A stretch of DNA of 22,903 nucleotides from a virus. The notes under the pieces were generated by a model. The model was not told where the DNA came from, searched no databases, and was given only the letters and a program-made list of their open reading frames with translations. The stretch spans positions 1 through 22,903 of the IMG/VR virus record IMGVR_UViG_3300042564_002082. One strand, given 5' to 3'. Position 1 is the stretch's first letter. Every line of letters begins with the position of its first letter. Shown here one piece after another: positions 13,010-21,064 of this stretch. The translations under genes were made by a program, and so were the position numbers.

Positions 13010-13576
13010 TTATATTGATTTTAAAAGTTCCTTAATTTCGTTTATTATATCCTCGTGGCTTTCTGCTTCAAGTTGATCTAAGCCATCAAATTTTCCTTCA
13101 ATACTAAACCCTTTGAATTTACCGTCTTTGATTTGTTGCCAAACCTCTTCATTGTAAACTTTCATCTTAACAACCCATGAACCTTTAACAGCATCTAATT
13201 TGTAAATGTTAGACTTGTCGTGTTTCTCGTCTTCAACTATCCAACTTTCGATTAAGCTAACACCCTCAACATTGTGGTCGTGGTCAACTGTTACGTTATT
13301 ATTGTAATTCTTTTTTAAGTAAAGTTCTTGAACCTTTGCGATTGTCTCCTCACTAAATGATATCGTAAACTCCTTATCTTTGATGCGTCTTAATATCTGT
13401 TTGTTAGGCACTAATGCAAGCCCCACAACCTCACGTTTTTCATCGTTGGTAACTTGTAACTCAACATCCAATGTGCTTAAAAAAATAAACGTCTCTTCAA
13501 TGGCAGGGCGGTCTACTAATGAAATTGCGAAACACCCTTGATCATCGTCTTTAATTGTTAGCTCTATGTTCTGCAT
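13010..13576 (-). CDS. prohead protease, XkdF/S78-type
   Basis: A 188-aa protein with the XkdF-like order. ISLVDRPAIEETF (18-30) comes near the start, RRIKDKEFTISFSEETIAKVQELYLK (63-88) follows, then VDHDHNVEGVSLIESWIVED (97-116) with candidate catalytic His99 or His101 and Glu110. KGSWVVKMKVYNEEVWQQIKDG leads to GFSIEGKF (156-163) with candidate nucleophile Ser158. These blocks are the signature of the S78-type head maturation protease of PBSX-like phages. It would cut scaffold and possibly capsid or portal during maturation. It lies between the tape measure and the fibres, about 3 kb upstream of the scaffold and capsid genes rather than beside them. Confidence 0.85.
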   Translation of the reverse strand: MQNIELTIKDDDQGCFAISLVDRPAIEETFIFLSTLDVELQVTNDEKREVVGLALVPNKQILRRIKDKEFTISFSEETIAKVQELYLKKNYNNNVTVDHDHNVEGVSLIESWIVEDEKHDKSNIYKLDAVKGSWVVKMKVYNEEVWQQIKDGKFKGFSIEGKFDGLDQLEAESHEDIINEIKELLKSI

Positions 13577-13597
13577 ATCTTTATAACTTAGAATTGA

Positions 13598-15304
13598 TTA
13601 AAATGTTGCATTTCTTACTCTATTACGGTCTAAGGCTTGCGCTGTTGACACTTCACCACTTACTACATACGCTTTAATAGGCTGTTGTTGTAACGCTCCT
13701 AACTGCATTTGTGGTTGCGCTTGTATGATGTCAAATGACGGTGTACGTGGTGCCGTTGGTGTGCTTGTTGCTGTATCTCCACCGCTTCCGCCTTGGAATT
13801 GTGTTGCTGCAATTTTCGCGATGTTAATACCGCCTGTTGCCGCTGCTATTCCTGCTTCTAAGAATTGCGCTCCAGTTGCAAGTTTTAAAGGGTTACCACC
13901 TGCTGTTAATGCACCCGTAACAGCGTTTGCAGTGTTCATAATTGCAAGCCCTAAACTCGCTGCCTTATTTATTTGAAATGCTTTGCGTTGTTCTGCTTCG
14001 TTACCGTTTGCAAATAAAGTTGATAAGTCTGCTAACACCCCAAATGCTTGTTGACCCATTTGTATTTTCTTATTCTTAACCTCTTCAGCTAATTGCTTTT
14101 CACGTTCAGCATTTTCCTCGTCAATCTTTTGTTTTTTATTACTTGTTTCAATTTGTATTTTCATTAACTCATCAGCATCAGAAATCGCTTTTGCAGTTAT
14201 CGAATTTGGGTCGTCATCTAACTTTTTAGGCTTTAACCTTAAAGATTCAGTATCTTCTTGGAATTTTAAACGTTTATTAAAATACTCTTCATAGGTTTCA
14301 ACTTCTTTTTGTAAGTTTTCCTTTAAGTCTTTATGTGTTTCTTTAAAATTTTCTTTCTGTTTTGTAAGTGTGGATATGTTAAGCTCTTGTTGTTTTAACT
14401 TTAACTCATCATTTTGGTCTTTTTTAGCCTTTAAAATAGCATTTCTTTGCGCTAGAAAGACCTTATACTCATTATTTAAAGCCTTTGCCCTATCCCAATC
14501 TTCATCCACATAAGCCTCGATATACATATTTCGCTTGTCTTTAAGCAATTTATCAAGCTCTGCAACCGTTCTTTTCTGTACTTCTACACGTTGCTTTTGA
14601 CCTTTTTTCTCAATGTTTAATAATTCTTGCTCACTTGCACCTCTTGCACGCGCTAAACGTAACTCAGCAGCTGTATTTTTATCTATTTGTTCGGTATTTC
14701 TTTGATATTTTATGTTAGCTTTATCAATTTCACTATTCAAAGCATTTTGTCGACGCTCTAATTCCTTAGTACCGTCAATCCATTCCATTATTTTAGGTAA
14801 TAGAAACCCGATAGTAACCACCAAAGCGCCTATACCCGTAGCTATTAATGCACCTTTTAACGTTGCGAATGCTGCTACAACTTGATTTTTAACAACTGAA
14901 GCTAACTGAATAAATGAATCCTTTGCACCTCCTAAAGCTTGTAACCCCTCTGCTAAAGCCATAGCACTCTGAACCTTTAAAAGTTGCTCTTCTACTTTCT
15001 TACTTTCAACACCAACAAGTCCTAAAGCTCCCTGATAAGCAGCGAACCCACTTGCAACACCACCTAACGATGAAGATAACGCTTTGAATTTCGCATCTGG
15101 GTTAAAGGCATCTGTTAAGGCTTTTGCATCTTCAATTTGGTCTTTTAATTCCGCTGCTCTTTTCGCCGCATTTGCTGCTTCTTTAGACGTTACACCGAAC
15201 TGCTCCGACAACTTCGCTACTTCCGCTTGCGCCTCTCGTAGTTGTGATTTAAGTGAACCTAAATTATTCTTAACCTCTAATTCAATTATTTTCTTTTCTG
15301 CCAT
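13598..15304 (-). CDS. tape measure protein
   Basis: The 568-aa protein starts with a long coiled coil (about 8-65), then a Gly/Ala-rich part and a hydrophobic segment GALIATGIGALVVTIGFLLPKI (151-172) that may enter the host membrane. A long charged helical section follows (180-400, with ELRLARARGASEQELLNIEK). The C-terminus has a second Gly/Ala-rich hydrophobic section and a Gln/Pro-rich tail. This is the usual design of tape measures. At about 0.15 nm per residue it predicts a tail near 85 nm, an estimate only. The 58-aa gene before it overlaps its start by 23 nt. Confidence 0.85.
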   Translation of the reverse strand: MAEKKIIELEVKNNLGSLKSQLREAQAEVAKLSEQFGVTSKEAANAAKRAAELKDQIEDAKALTDAFNPDAKFKALSSSLGGVASGFAAYQGALGLVGVESKKVEEQLLKVQSAMALAEGLQALGGAKDSFIQLASVVKNQVVAAFATLKGALIATGIGALVVTIGFLLPKIMEWIDGTKELERRQNALNSEIDKANIKYQRNTEQIDKNTAAELRLARARGASEQELLNIEKKGQKQRVEVQKRTVAELDKLLKDKRNMYIEAYVDEDWDRAKALNNEYKVFLAQRNAILKAKKDQNDELKLKQQELNISTLTKQKENFKETHKDLKENLQKEVETYEEYFNKRLKFQEDTESLRLKPKKLDDDPNSITAKAISDADELMKIQIETSNKKQKIDEENAEREKQLAEEVKNKKIQMGQQAFGVLADLSTLFANGNEAEQRKAFQINKAASLGLAIMNTANAVTGALTAGGNPLKLATGAQFLEAGIAAATGGINIAKIAATQFQGGSGGDTATSTPTAPRTPSFDIIQAQPQMQLGALQQQPIKAYVVSGEVSTAQALDRNRVRNATF

Positions 15305-15458
15305 TTGTAGCTTGTTTTAAGTATAACTCACGTTTAGCCTGTTTGTAGCTTTCACGCACCGAATTAGTAAGTTTATATTTCCCTTTAGCGATGTCGATAA
15401 TTTCGCTTTGACCGTAGAAATCATTAGACTTCAATAGTTGTATAATTGTGTTAAGCAT
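15282..15458 (-). CDS. hypothetical protein, 58 aa
   Basis: The ATG at 15458 is chosen because it overlaps the preceding stop within ATGCTTAA; an in-frame start at 15515 would run 65 nt into the upstream gene. The helical, charged protein starts MLNTIIQLLKSNDFYGQSEI and contains SVRESYKQAKRELYLKQATN. It overlaps the tape-measure start by 23 nt. Position between the tail-tip gene and the tape measure suggests a small assembly factor, but the sequence shows no known motif. Confidence 0.58.
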   Translation of the reverse strand: MLNTIIQLLKSNDFYGQSEIIDIAKGKYKLTNSVRESYKQAKRELYLKQATNGRKENN

Positions 15459-17655
15459 ATCCTGTTCCTTTTTGTGTGATTGTTGTATATACCTCTCCAT
15501 CTTTATAAATGTCAATTACTTGGTCTTGAGCGAATGGATTAAACGGTAAAGTAAATGTATGTAATGTATCAGCTGTAAACGTTACACTTCCTAATGGAAA
15601 ATCAAATGTAGCACTTAGCACATCGTTACCTAAATAGATAGGCATCTCAACACTACTCCCCACTTGAGCCTGCACAGGTATATTAATATTAGCAATAGGT
15701 CTAAAATCATTGATTAAAGACAAATCAACTTCACCGCTTGTTAAGTTTACTTTCATCTCATTAATTATATATCGTTTGTCACGTATAATCAAACGGTCAT
15801 TTAGCTTTAAACTTGTAAGTAGTGAAATTGGAAACAATGCTTTAACCTTTGTTAGTCTGTTTTGTTTGTTAAATAAGTTTTGTAAGTAAGGATTGTAATA
15901 TTTTGAGTATAAAGAATTATCTATTGTCACACCATTAAATGCGCTTGGCTCTGTTGAAAAATGATTTGAATAAACAGCATTGTTGTACGTTACTTGATTG
16001 CACAACGGTCTGTATTCTGTTAGTAAACTTGTTGTGCTACCATCGTTAAAATAAAATGAAGTAGATTGGTACTGGTCTAAGTAAAGTAAAATTGGTTTAT
16101 TATCGTAATTATCTACAGCTGTAGACTCATTTAACAAGTAAGCAACGGGCGGCTCAGTAACATCTGTTATATCTTCTTTTACAAAGTAAATGTTTTCAAA
16201 CGGTACATCTATTTTGTAATCCCCTCCATCGTAATTAGGAAATGATTCTTTAACACTTCCAAACTCCCGAGTTGCGTTTGTTGTTTCGTTAAAATATTTT
16301 TCGTTTAAATAACTTTCTGACTTCTCATAATCAAAAGATATTTCCTTGTAAAGTTTATGTCGCTCTATTGTTATTTCATCCGTATCAACATATTCTGTAA
16401 TATCCACAACCGCACCCCTACTATACCAATCGTCTAACGGCTCTACTTGAAATTTGCCTATTGATGTAGCGTAACAAGTCAAATTAAACATTTTAAATAT
16501 ACCACTTATAAAGTCACTAACTTTAATGTTAGGAGCGTATACGGTTGGATTTACATAAGGATTCCCAAAAGTTTTTACAAATGCAGCGGTGTTTAAATAA
16601 CGCCCTGACTCAATACCATTTAAAGGGTTGTAGTCACTTCTATATAATTTAAAATTTAGAGTAGCAGTGCCAGGTAAATTAGTTCGCACTTTGAATTCTA
16701 ATTTGTTTGAGCCTACTAATAAACTTGATGAAAAAACGACCTCGCTTTGTGTTAGTGTTGTTGTGCTTATAAATTTACCATTTAAAAAAGTGTCAACATA
16801 AACCTCGAAATTTAGGATTAAAGAAACGTAATTTACTACCACAGATACACCTGACGCATTTGTTACATCAATATAAGTACTATAAATATTAGCTCCCGAA
16901 ATACTTGAAAAAGTTACGTTTTCTGTAGCACTTAAAGTATTAAAAGTTTTAGCATTTTTTAACCATAAAAACAATTCTGTAAATAACTTTTGATTGAAAA
17001 AATTAGAGTCAAATGTTACGTTATATTTTGTTTGTATAGCTTCAAAAATACGCTTAACTTTCAATGCAGGAAACAACTCGTTAAATCTAATTGCCCCGCT
17101 TGATGTATCTATATCTGTATTGACTCCTACTCCATAAGTCCATTGCTTAGTGGATGAAATCAAAGGAAATTTAACATCTTGTGAGCTTGCGTTTATTAAC
17201 CTTGCTTTTACAGCAAAACCACTATAAAAAAAACCGTACGAACTCAAATCTAAATCCTTTAGAGTATCATCCCCAAACTTATCCTTTAAGCTCGTTAAAT
17301 CACCGTAAAACGTTATTGAATAACTTTCAACACGTCCTTTAACAACGTTCGAACTCTCAATTGATATTTTCCCACTCCTAAATGGTATCGTTCCTATTTC
17401 TATAAATCCGTTGCGCTTAATGTTAGGGTTGTCGTTTGCATCAACGTCTGTTTGGTAAAAATGTTCAAACAGTCTATTATTACGTGGTGATGCAGGAATG
17501 GTAAACGACTGAGTAAAGTCAGTGTAAACCTTTGCTAAATCTTGAATATTTTGGATTGAACTATTAATTTGAATCTCTTCATCGTTAAACAACTCTAGCT
17601 TTTCATAGTTGCCTGAATCCGCTATCACTTCTATATATACGTCTACCTGTCTCAT
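15451..17655 (-). CDS. tail-tip/baseplate protein, 734 aa
   Basis: The N-terminal block has LFNDEEIQINSSIQNIQDLA (22-41) and KVYTDFTQSFTIPASPRNNR (42-61), then LFEHFYQTDVD (62-72). This is a conserved start of large tail proteins in Bacteroidota phages and crAss-like relatives. The middle is beta-rich with SYSITFYGDLTSLKDKFGDD, and later parts hold TFKLYRSDYNPLNGIESGRY-like stretches and a closing DVLSATFDFPLGSVTF region. It is coupled to the preceding gene by TAATG. Size, position before the tape measure and the N-terminal signature suggest a tail-tip or hub protein, but the exact homologue (Tal, hub or arm) is not settled. Confidence 0.68.
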   Translation of the reverse strand: MRQVDVYIEVIADSGNYEKLELFNDEEIQINSSIQNIQDLAKVYTDFTQSFTIPASPRNNRLFEHFYQTDVDANDNPNIKRNGFIEIGTIPFRSGKISIESSNVVKGRVESYSITFYGDLTSLKDKFGDDTLKDLDLSSYGFFYSGFAVKARLINASSQDVKFPLISSTKQWTYGVGVNTDIDTSSGAIRFNELFPALKVKRIFEAIQTKYNVTFDSNFFNQKLFTELFLWLKNAKTFNTLSATENVTFSSISGANIYSTYIDVTNASGVSVVVNYVSLILNFEVYVDTFLNGKFISTTTLTQSEVVFSSSLLVGSNKLEFKVRTNLPGTATLNFKLYRSDYNPLNGIESGRYLNTAAFVKTFGNPYVNPTVYAPNIKVSDFISGIFKMFNLTCYATSIGKFQVEPLDDWYSRGAVVDITEYVDTDEITIERHKLYKEISFDYEKSESYLNEKYFNETTNATREFGSVKESFPNYDGGDYKIDVPFENIYFVKEDITDVTEPPVAYLLNESTAVDNYDNKPILLYLDQYQSTSFYFNDGSTTSLLTEYRPLCNQVTYNNAVYSNHFSTEPSAFNGVTIDNSLYSKYYNPYLQNLFNKQNRLTKVKALFPISLLTSLKLNDRLIIRDKRYIINEMKVNLTSGEVDLSLINDFRPIANINIPVQAQVGSSVEMPIYLGNDVLSATFDFPLGSVTFTADTLHTFTLPFNPFAQDQVIDIYKDGEVYTTITQKGTGYA

Positions 17656-18674
17656 TATACAATGCTATTAATTAAGTCATAAGCAAATTCAAATTCCAAA
17701 CTATAATTAATCTGTTTTGTATTTATAGACTTATTCAGTTCAATTGATTTAGTTTTAAGAATAGCAGGCTTTTCGTCTACTAATACCTTTTCACTTAACA
17801 TCAATTGTTTTAAGTTGTCCTTAAAATCCTCCTCTACCCATCCACTATTGACCTTTATACTTTGTTTTCCGTTTTGGTTGTACGTAGTTCTTTGACCACC
17901 AGTCAAACTATAATTATACGGTTGCATTAAGTTGTAATCTTTATTAGTAACTTCAATGTTATCGTTTGACGCTTTGAAAAAGAATTCACGTTGAAACGCT
18001 CCGTGTTTATTTATGAAGTCAACCTTAACAGGTGTATACAAACACTCTTCAACAGGTTTAAATGTCCATGTCGCTTGAACTACATTTGAACTATTTATAA
18101 CATCAACAATCCACGGTTCTGTAAATCTACTGTTATAACAACGTGGCACGTAATACCATGAGTTTACCAACGCTGAACTAAGGTAAAGAGTGCCCTCCGA
18201 ATCAGTCCATCTAATCTTATCATTTGCTGCAACGTAAACCATAATAAAACCTGCATTCGCGCCACTATGATAGTAATAGTTTTTTTGGTCTAATAAGTAA
18301 TTACCACCGTTATAATTAACACTATTAGAAAACTCTGAGTATCCATCAGTTGCAATGTAATCAGTTGTGTCTACTAATGTTTCTGTTGCTACTACTGTTT
18401 TATATCTCTTTACCCTTACATTTAACTTTTGAACACTACCATAAGAAGATGTTAAGGTTGTAATGTTTGAATAAACCGTATGGTCAAAATATTCCCGAAT
18501 GTAAGGCGCAATGTCATAATATGTTGTTGGAGCGTTTGAAGCAGGAATTGCTTTACCAAGTGTATATTGTGGTGTACCGGAGAAAGTTGTTGCACTGATA
18601 AACAATTCAATCTTTGTACTAACTTGACTTGCTTCATTGATACTAATTTTATAAGGTGACCTTGCTCTAATCAT
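17655..18674 (-). CDS. tail protein, 339 aa
   Basis: A beta-rich protein starting MIRARSPYKISINEASQVST, with YTLGKAIPASNAPTTYYDIA (37-56) and PYIREYFDH (57-65), then a long Tyr/Asn-rich middle. The C-terminal portion has VDFINKHGAFQREFFFKASN and LQ-rich helices. It pairs with the 734-aa gene by TAATG overlap, and the RSPYxIxxN start is a pattern I associate with this pair in Bacteroidota phages. A role at the tail tip (distal-tail-like) is plausible, based on position. Confidence 0.6.
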   Translation of the reverse strand: MIRARSPYKISINEASQVSTKIELFISATTFSGTPQYTLGKAIPASNAPTTYYDIAPYIREYFDHTVYSNITTLTSSYGSVQKLNVRVKRYKTVVATETLVDTTDYIATDGYSEFSNSVNYNGGNYLLDQKNYYYHSGANAGFIMVYVAANDKIRWTDSEGTLYLSSALVNSWYYVPRCYNSRFTEPWIVDVINSSNVVQATWTFKPVEECLYTPVKVDFINKHGAFQREFFFKASNDNIEVTNKDYNLMQPYNYSLTGGQRTTYNQNGKQSIKVNSGWVEEDFKDNLKQLMLSEKVLVDEKPAILKTKSIELNKSINTKQINYSLEFEFAYDLINSIV

Positions 18675-19249
18675 TTCGGTTGTTTAATTGAGTAGTTAAA
18701 TATCTTTTCTAAATCTATTTTCAAGTCGTTGACTAATTCTTGAGGTAAACGTTTATAAGCGGCTTCAAATGGTTTAGTGAAAAACAAAGTAGGACGTAAG
18801 CCTTTCGCGTAAATTGACCTTGTGATAATCCATGCAGTCGCATCGTAAGATAAAAATTTACCTGTTGACTTTTTTGTTTCGGGGTCACGTTGTCTAAACT
18901 GAAATTTGCGAGCTTTAACCCATCTTTGTATCCCTTCTGTTAATCCACCCTTTGCGCCCTTGCCACTTCCGAACTTATACGGTGAGTTCGGCGCTCTCGA
19001 ACTTGAACGTTTACCCTTAACCCCTTTGTCTTGATAGTTACCATACTCCTCCATCTGAAAATTAAGGTAATATCCTTTAGCGTAAACCTTCGCTTCACCC
19101 TTCAATGAGTTGTATAATTTTCGTGTGTTGTTGTGGCTCCCAAAAGGTGCGCGTCCTTTAGTTAAGTTAGTACGAGCCTGTTTAATTACCGAAGCCTTGA
19201 ACTTATCCAATGCGCCTTGTAGCCCCGACTCCCTTAAATCTGCTAACAT
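18671..19249 (-). CDS. HK97-gp10-like tail-completion protein
   Basis: The very basic 192-aa protein holds a helical start LRESGLQGALDKFKASVIKQ, then GRAPFGSHNNTRKLYNSLKG and YLNFQMEEYGNYQDKGVKGK (about 65-84). It also has a Ser/Arg/Gly-rich loop SSSRAPNSPYKFGSGKG and a late ITRSIYAKGLRPTLFFTKPF (143-162). The YGxYxDxGVxGK...YxSxG order and late IxxKGxxPxxFFxxP block are typical of HK97-gp10-like proteins that sit at the head-tail junction. It overlaps the terminator-like gene by 7 nt and the next gene by ATGA. Confidence 0.7.
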   Translation of the reverse strand: MLADLRESGLQGALDKFKASVIKQARTNLTKGRAPFGSHNNTRKLYNSLKGEAKVYAKGYYLNFQMEEYGNYQDKGVKGKRSSSRAPNSPYKFGSGKGAKGGLTEGIQRWVKARKFQFRQRDPETKKSTGKFLSYDATAWIITRSIYAKGLRPTLFFTKPFEAAYKRLPQELVNDLKIDLEKIFNYSIKQPK

Positions 19250-19701
19250 ATTGTCATTTCGTTTGGAGCCAACACATCAAAGGTCATTGTCCAACCTGCA
19301 ACCGCATCGGTAAACCTATCAACAAACGGCTCACAACTTGCAGTGTCATCCAACACTTCATACCCAGCATCGTTAATATCTCCACGTCTTACCCTCTCAA
19401 ATATTCTATTTAGTATGCTTAAAGTAGTGTTTAACACATCATCCTCATTGTCATTACCCTTGTAAATATCCGTTACATCGTCTTTACTAATGTCAACTAT
19501 TGACATCATAACCAATGACACATTATACACCGTTGTATTCCCTCTAAATGCTACATCGTTAAATATAATGTGACACAATGGGTACATATCTTGCTTAGCA
19601 TTTGTGATTTTATCTAGGCTGCCCTTCGTTACTCGATTCACTAAAGGGTCTGCAAGTATAGAATCATGCAATAATGTAGATAGGTTATAATAGTTTTTCA
19701 T
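19243..19701 (-). CDS. tail-terminator-like protein
   Basis: A 152-aa protein starting MKNYYNLSTLLHDSILADPL and then VNRVTKGSLDKITNAKQDMY. A body of beta strands and helices follows: PLCHIIFNDVAFRGNTTVYNVSL..MSIVDISK, DVLNTTLSILNRIFERVRRG and CEPFVDRFTDAVAGWTMTFDVLAP. The late GWTMTFDV strand and overall size fit tail-terminator or completion proteins. It follows the frameshift extension of the chaperone gene with a 17-nt overlap. The assignment is by pattern and neighbourhood. Confidence 0.6.
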   Translation of the reverse strand: MKNYYNLSTLLHDSILADPLVNRVTKGSLDKITNAKQDMYPLCHIIFNDVAFRGNTTVYNVSLVMMSIVDISKDDVTDIYKGNDNEDDVLNTTLSILNRIFERVRRGDINDAGYEVLDDTASCEPFVDRFTDAVAGWTMTFDVLAPNEMTIC

Positions 19702-20439
19702 GTGACTTCTTTAATTGATTAACTTCGATTCGGCTTTTTTGTTGTTCGAACGTTAAAAAAGTTAAGCACTGATGAAGCCCGAGCCCTGTAACTTCGTCAA
19801 ATCTTCTAATATCTCCCTGAGCGACATGATAGATTGAGCTATACCATCCCCATTGTTTTGAGAATTGAACATTCTCTGAATATGGGTTTTGTTCTTCATT
19901 TTCTCCAAAGAGGACAGCGTACTGCCGATTAATTCTATTCCTAAAGTCCAAAAAAAAACCGATGCAGGAAGTACAACGTCCAACGGTGCGTATTTTAACA
20001 CCTCTGAGTAACTTAAATCACCTTTGTAAGGTTCTATTTCATACTTGCCTTTAACGTCCTTTACAATTGGTCTATACATCACTGCAAGTGCTTTGTGTAT
20101 GTTTTGAAAGTCCCCGATGTTAGCTTCAATGTCGATATATTCCCCCCATGATATTTCCTCAAGGTCAGGAATAAATCCAAACTCCACACCGTTCAATTTA
20201 AATCGATGTTTGAACTTTGTTTTCTCGTTAAAGATTTTATTGAAGTGTTGCACCAACTCAATTACGGTCGATGCTTTCATCTTAACAACTTCCTTTAATT
20301 CAAGCCCACAAAATATCTCAATCATTTTTTGAAATACAAACTCTTTGTCATCTGAGTTGTTCAAAGTAAGCATGTACTTTTGGTACCTATCTAAACTGAT
20401 CTCTGATAAGTTGGAAGGGATGTCAATTTCAATCTTCAT
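19685..20439 (-). CDS. tail-assembly chaperone, -1 frameshift fusion (251 aa)
   Basis: If the ribosome slips back one base on T TTT TTT at 19957-19951, the first 163 residues of the short chaperone join an 88-residue extension beginning LDFRNRINRQYAVLFGENEE. The extension has a clear domain with FSKQWGWYSSIYHVAQGDIR and FDEVTGLGLHQCLTFLTFEQ, the signature I know from gpT-like C-terminal parts of tail chaperones, and ends at TAA 19685. The extension has no ATG of its own. In lambda and many siphophages the two products, gpG-like and gpGT-like, occur in a fixed ratio and assemble the tail tube around the tape measure. Slippage on nine T during transcription could give the same fusion. Confidence 0.8.
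19762..20439 (-). CDS. tail-assembly chaperone, unshifted product (225 aa)
   Basis: A helical protein starting MKIEIDIPSNLSEISLDRYQ. Shared residues 1-163 include YQKYMLTLNNSDDKEFVFQK, FKLNGVEFGFIPDLEEISWG and KALAVMYRPIV. After the slip site at codons 161-163 it continues for 62 more residues in the original frame, WTLGIELIGSTLSSLEKMKN and onward to TAA at 19762. That zero-frame tail overlaps most of the gpT-like extension in another frame, whereas in lambda the unshifted product stops a short way after the slip. It overlaps the preceding small gene by 11 nt. The shared part alone is a strong chaperone candidate because of the frameshift and its place before the tail genes. Confidence 0.78.
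   Translation of the reverse strand: MKIEIDIPSNLSEISLDRYQKYMLTLNNSDDKEFVFQKMIEIFCGLELKEVVKMKASTVIELVQHFNKIFNEKTKFKHRFKLNGVEFGFIPDLEEISWGEYIDIEANIGDFQNIHKALAVMYRPIVKDVKGKYEIEPYKGDLSYSEVLKYAPLDVVLPASVFFWTLGIELIGSTLSSLEKMKNKTHIQRMFNSQNNGDGIAQSIMSLREILEDLTKLQGSGFISA
19951..19957 (-). other. -1 frameshift slippery site T TTT TTT
   Basis: On the minus strand the reading frame is GTT TTT TTT TGG at 19959-19948. T TTT TTT, starting at the last base of GTT, is a canonical X XXY YYZ heptamer, and slipping back one base makes TTG GAC the next codons. A weak stem GGCAG/CTGTC with a TACG loop (19926-19913) lies 22 nt downstream, farther than the usual 5-9 nt, so its role is doubtful. Confidence 0.75.
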
Positions 20440-20617
20440 AAATACTTTCTATTTCTACTTTATAACCTAACTTTTCAAGAATGCGCCTAACTATTGTTTC
20501 AATGTCTTGACTATCGACTACTTGCTCTCCATTTACTTCTGTTATTGTACCGTAATCAAGACAACATCCATCAGCACAGGAATTGTTATAATGTGTAATT
20601 GTTATATCTACTTTCAT
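20429..20617 (-). CDS. hypothetical protein, 62 aa
   Basis: Starts in an ATGA overlap with the previous gene. MKVDITITHYNNSCADGCCL starts the protein, with three cysteines (CxxxCC), followed by a helical acidic part with IETIVRRILEKLGYKVEIES. Its start overlaps no chaperone codons, but its end overlaps the chaperone start by 11 nt. No motif is known; co-expression with the tail genes is likely. Confidence 0.55.
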   Translation of the reverse strand: MKVDITITHYNNSCADGCCLDYGTITEVNGEQVVDSQDIETIVRRILEKLGYKVEIESIYED

Positions 20618-20805
20618 TTTGCTATCATTACTTTAGCCCTTACACCCTTCCAATATTTCAATGACGCTTCAGCTTTCGCAACTTCATTGTCGATTGATTC
20701 AACACATTGGAACTTCCAATTATCCCCATACTCATCTTTGTAAGCGTCTACAACTTTAACACTACTTTCATTAATCATTTGTCTTAAACTTTTACCTGAT
20801 TCCAT
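20614..20805 (-). CDS. hypothetical protein, 63 aa
   Basis: The sequence MESGKSLRQMINESSVKVVD, then AYKDEYGDNWKFQCVESIDN and a helical basic end KYWKGVRAKVMIAK. It overlaps the upstream gene by 14 nt. No family recognised. Confidence 0.55.
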   Translation of the reverse strand: MESGKSLRQMINESSVKVVDAYKDEYGDNWKFQCVESIDNEVAKAEASLKYWKGVRAKVMIAK

Positions 20806-21064
20806 CTAATTCTTTTTTTAATTGTTCAACTCTATTATTCAAATATTCTATTTCTTCCAATACTACTTCACTTTTAGTTAGAAACCTAACCCCTACGATT
20901 TCGGTGTTAACATGAGTAAATCCTTTTTCTTTAAGGTTATTTAAATGAATTATTAAATCGTCAATATTTTTTACCGCTGTTTTAAATTCATAAATATTTC
21001 CTTCGTACACTTGCCATACAAATGTAGAATCATTTTCTTTTATTAATCTCTCACCTAATTCCAT
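20792..21064 (-). CDS. hypothetical protein, 90 aa
   Basis: A protein starting MELGERLIKENDSTFVWQVY. It has a strand-helix-strand start (EGNIYEFKTAVKNIDDLIIHLNNLKEKGFTHV) and a C-terminal coiled coil, EEIEYLNNRVEQLKKELDGI. It overlaps the large-terminase stop by 14 nt. Unknown function; the coiled coil suggests oligomers or partner binding. Confidence 0.6.
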   Translation of the reverse strand: MELGERLIKENDSTFVWQVYEGNIYEFKTAVKNIDDLIIHLNNLKEKGFTHVNTEIVGVRFLTKSEVVLEEIEYLNNRVEQLKKELDGIR

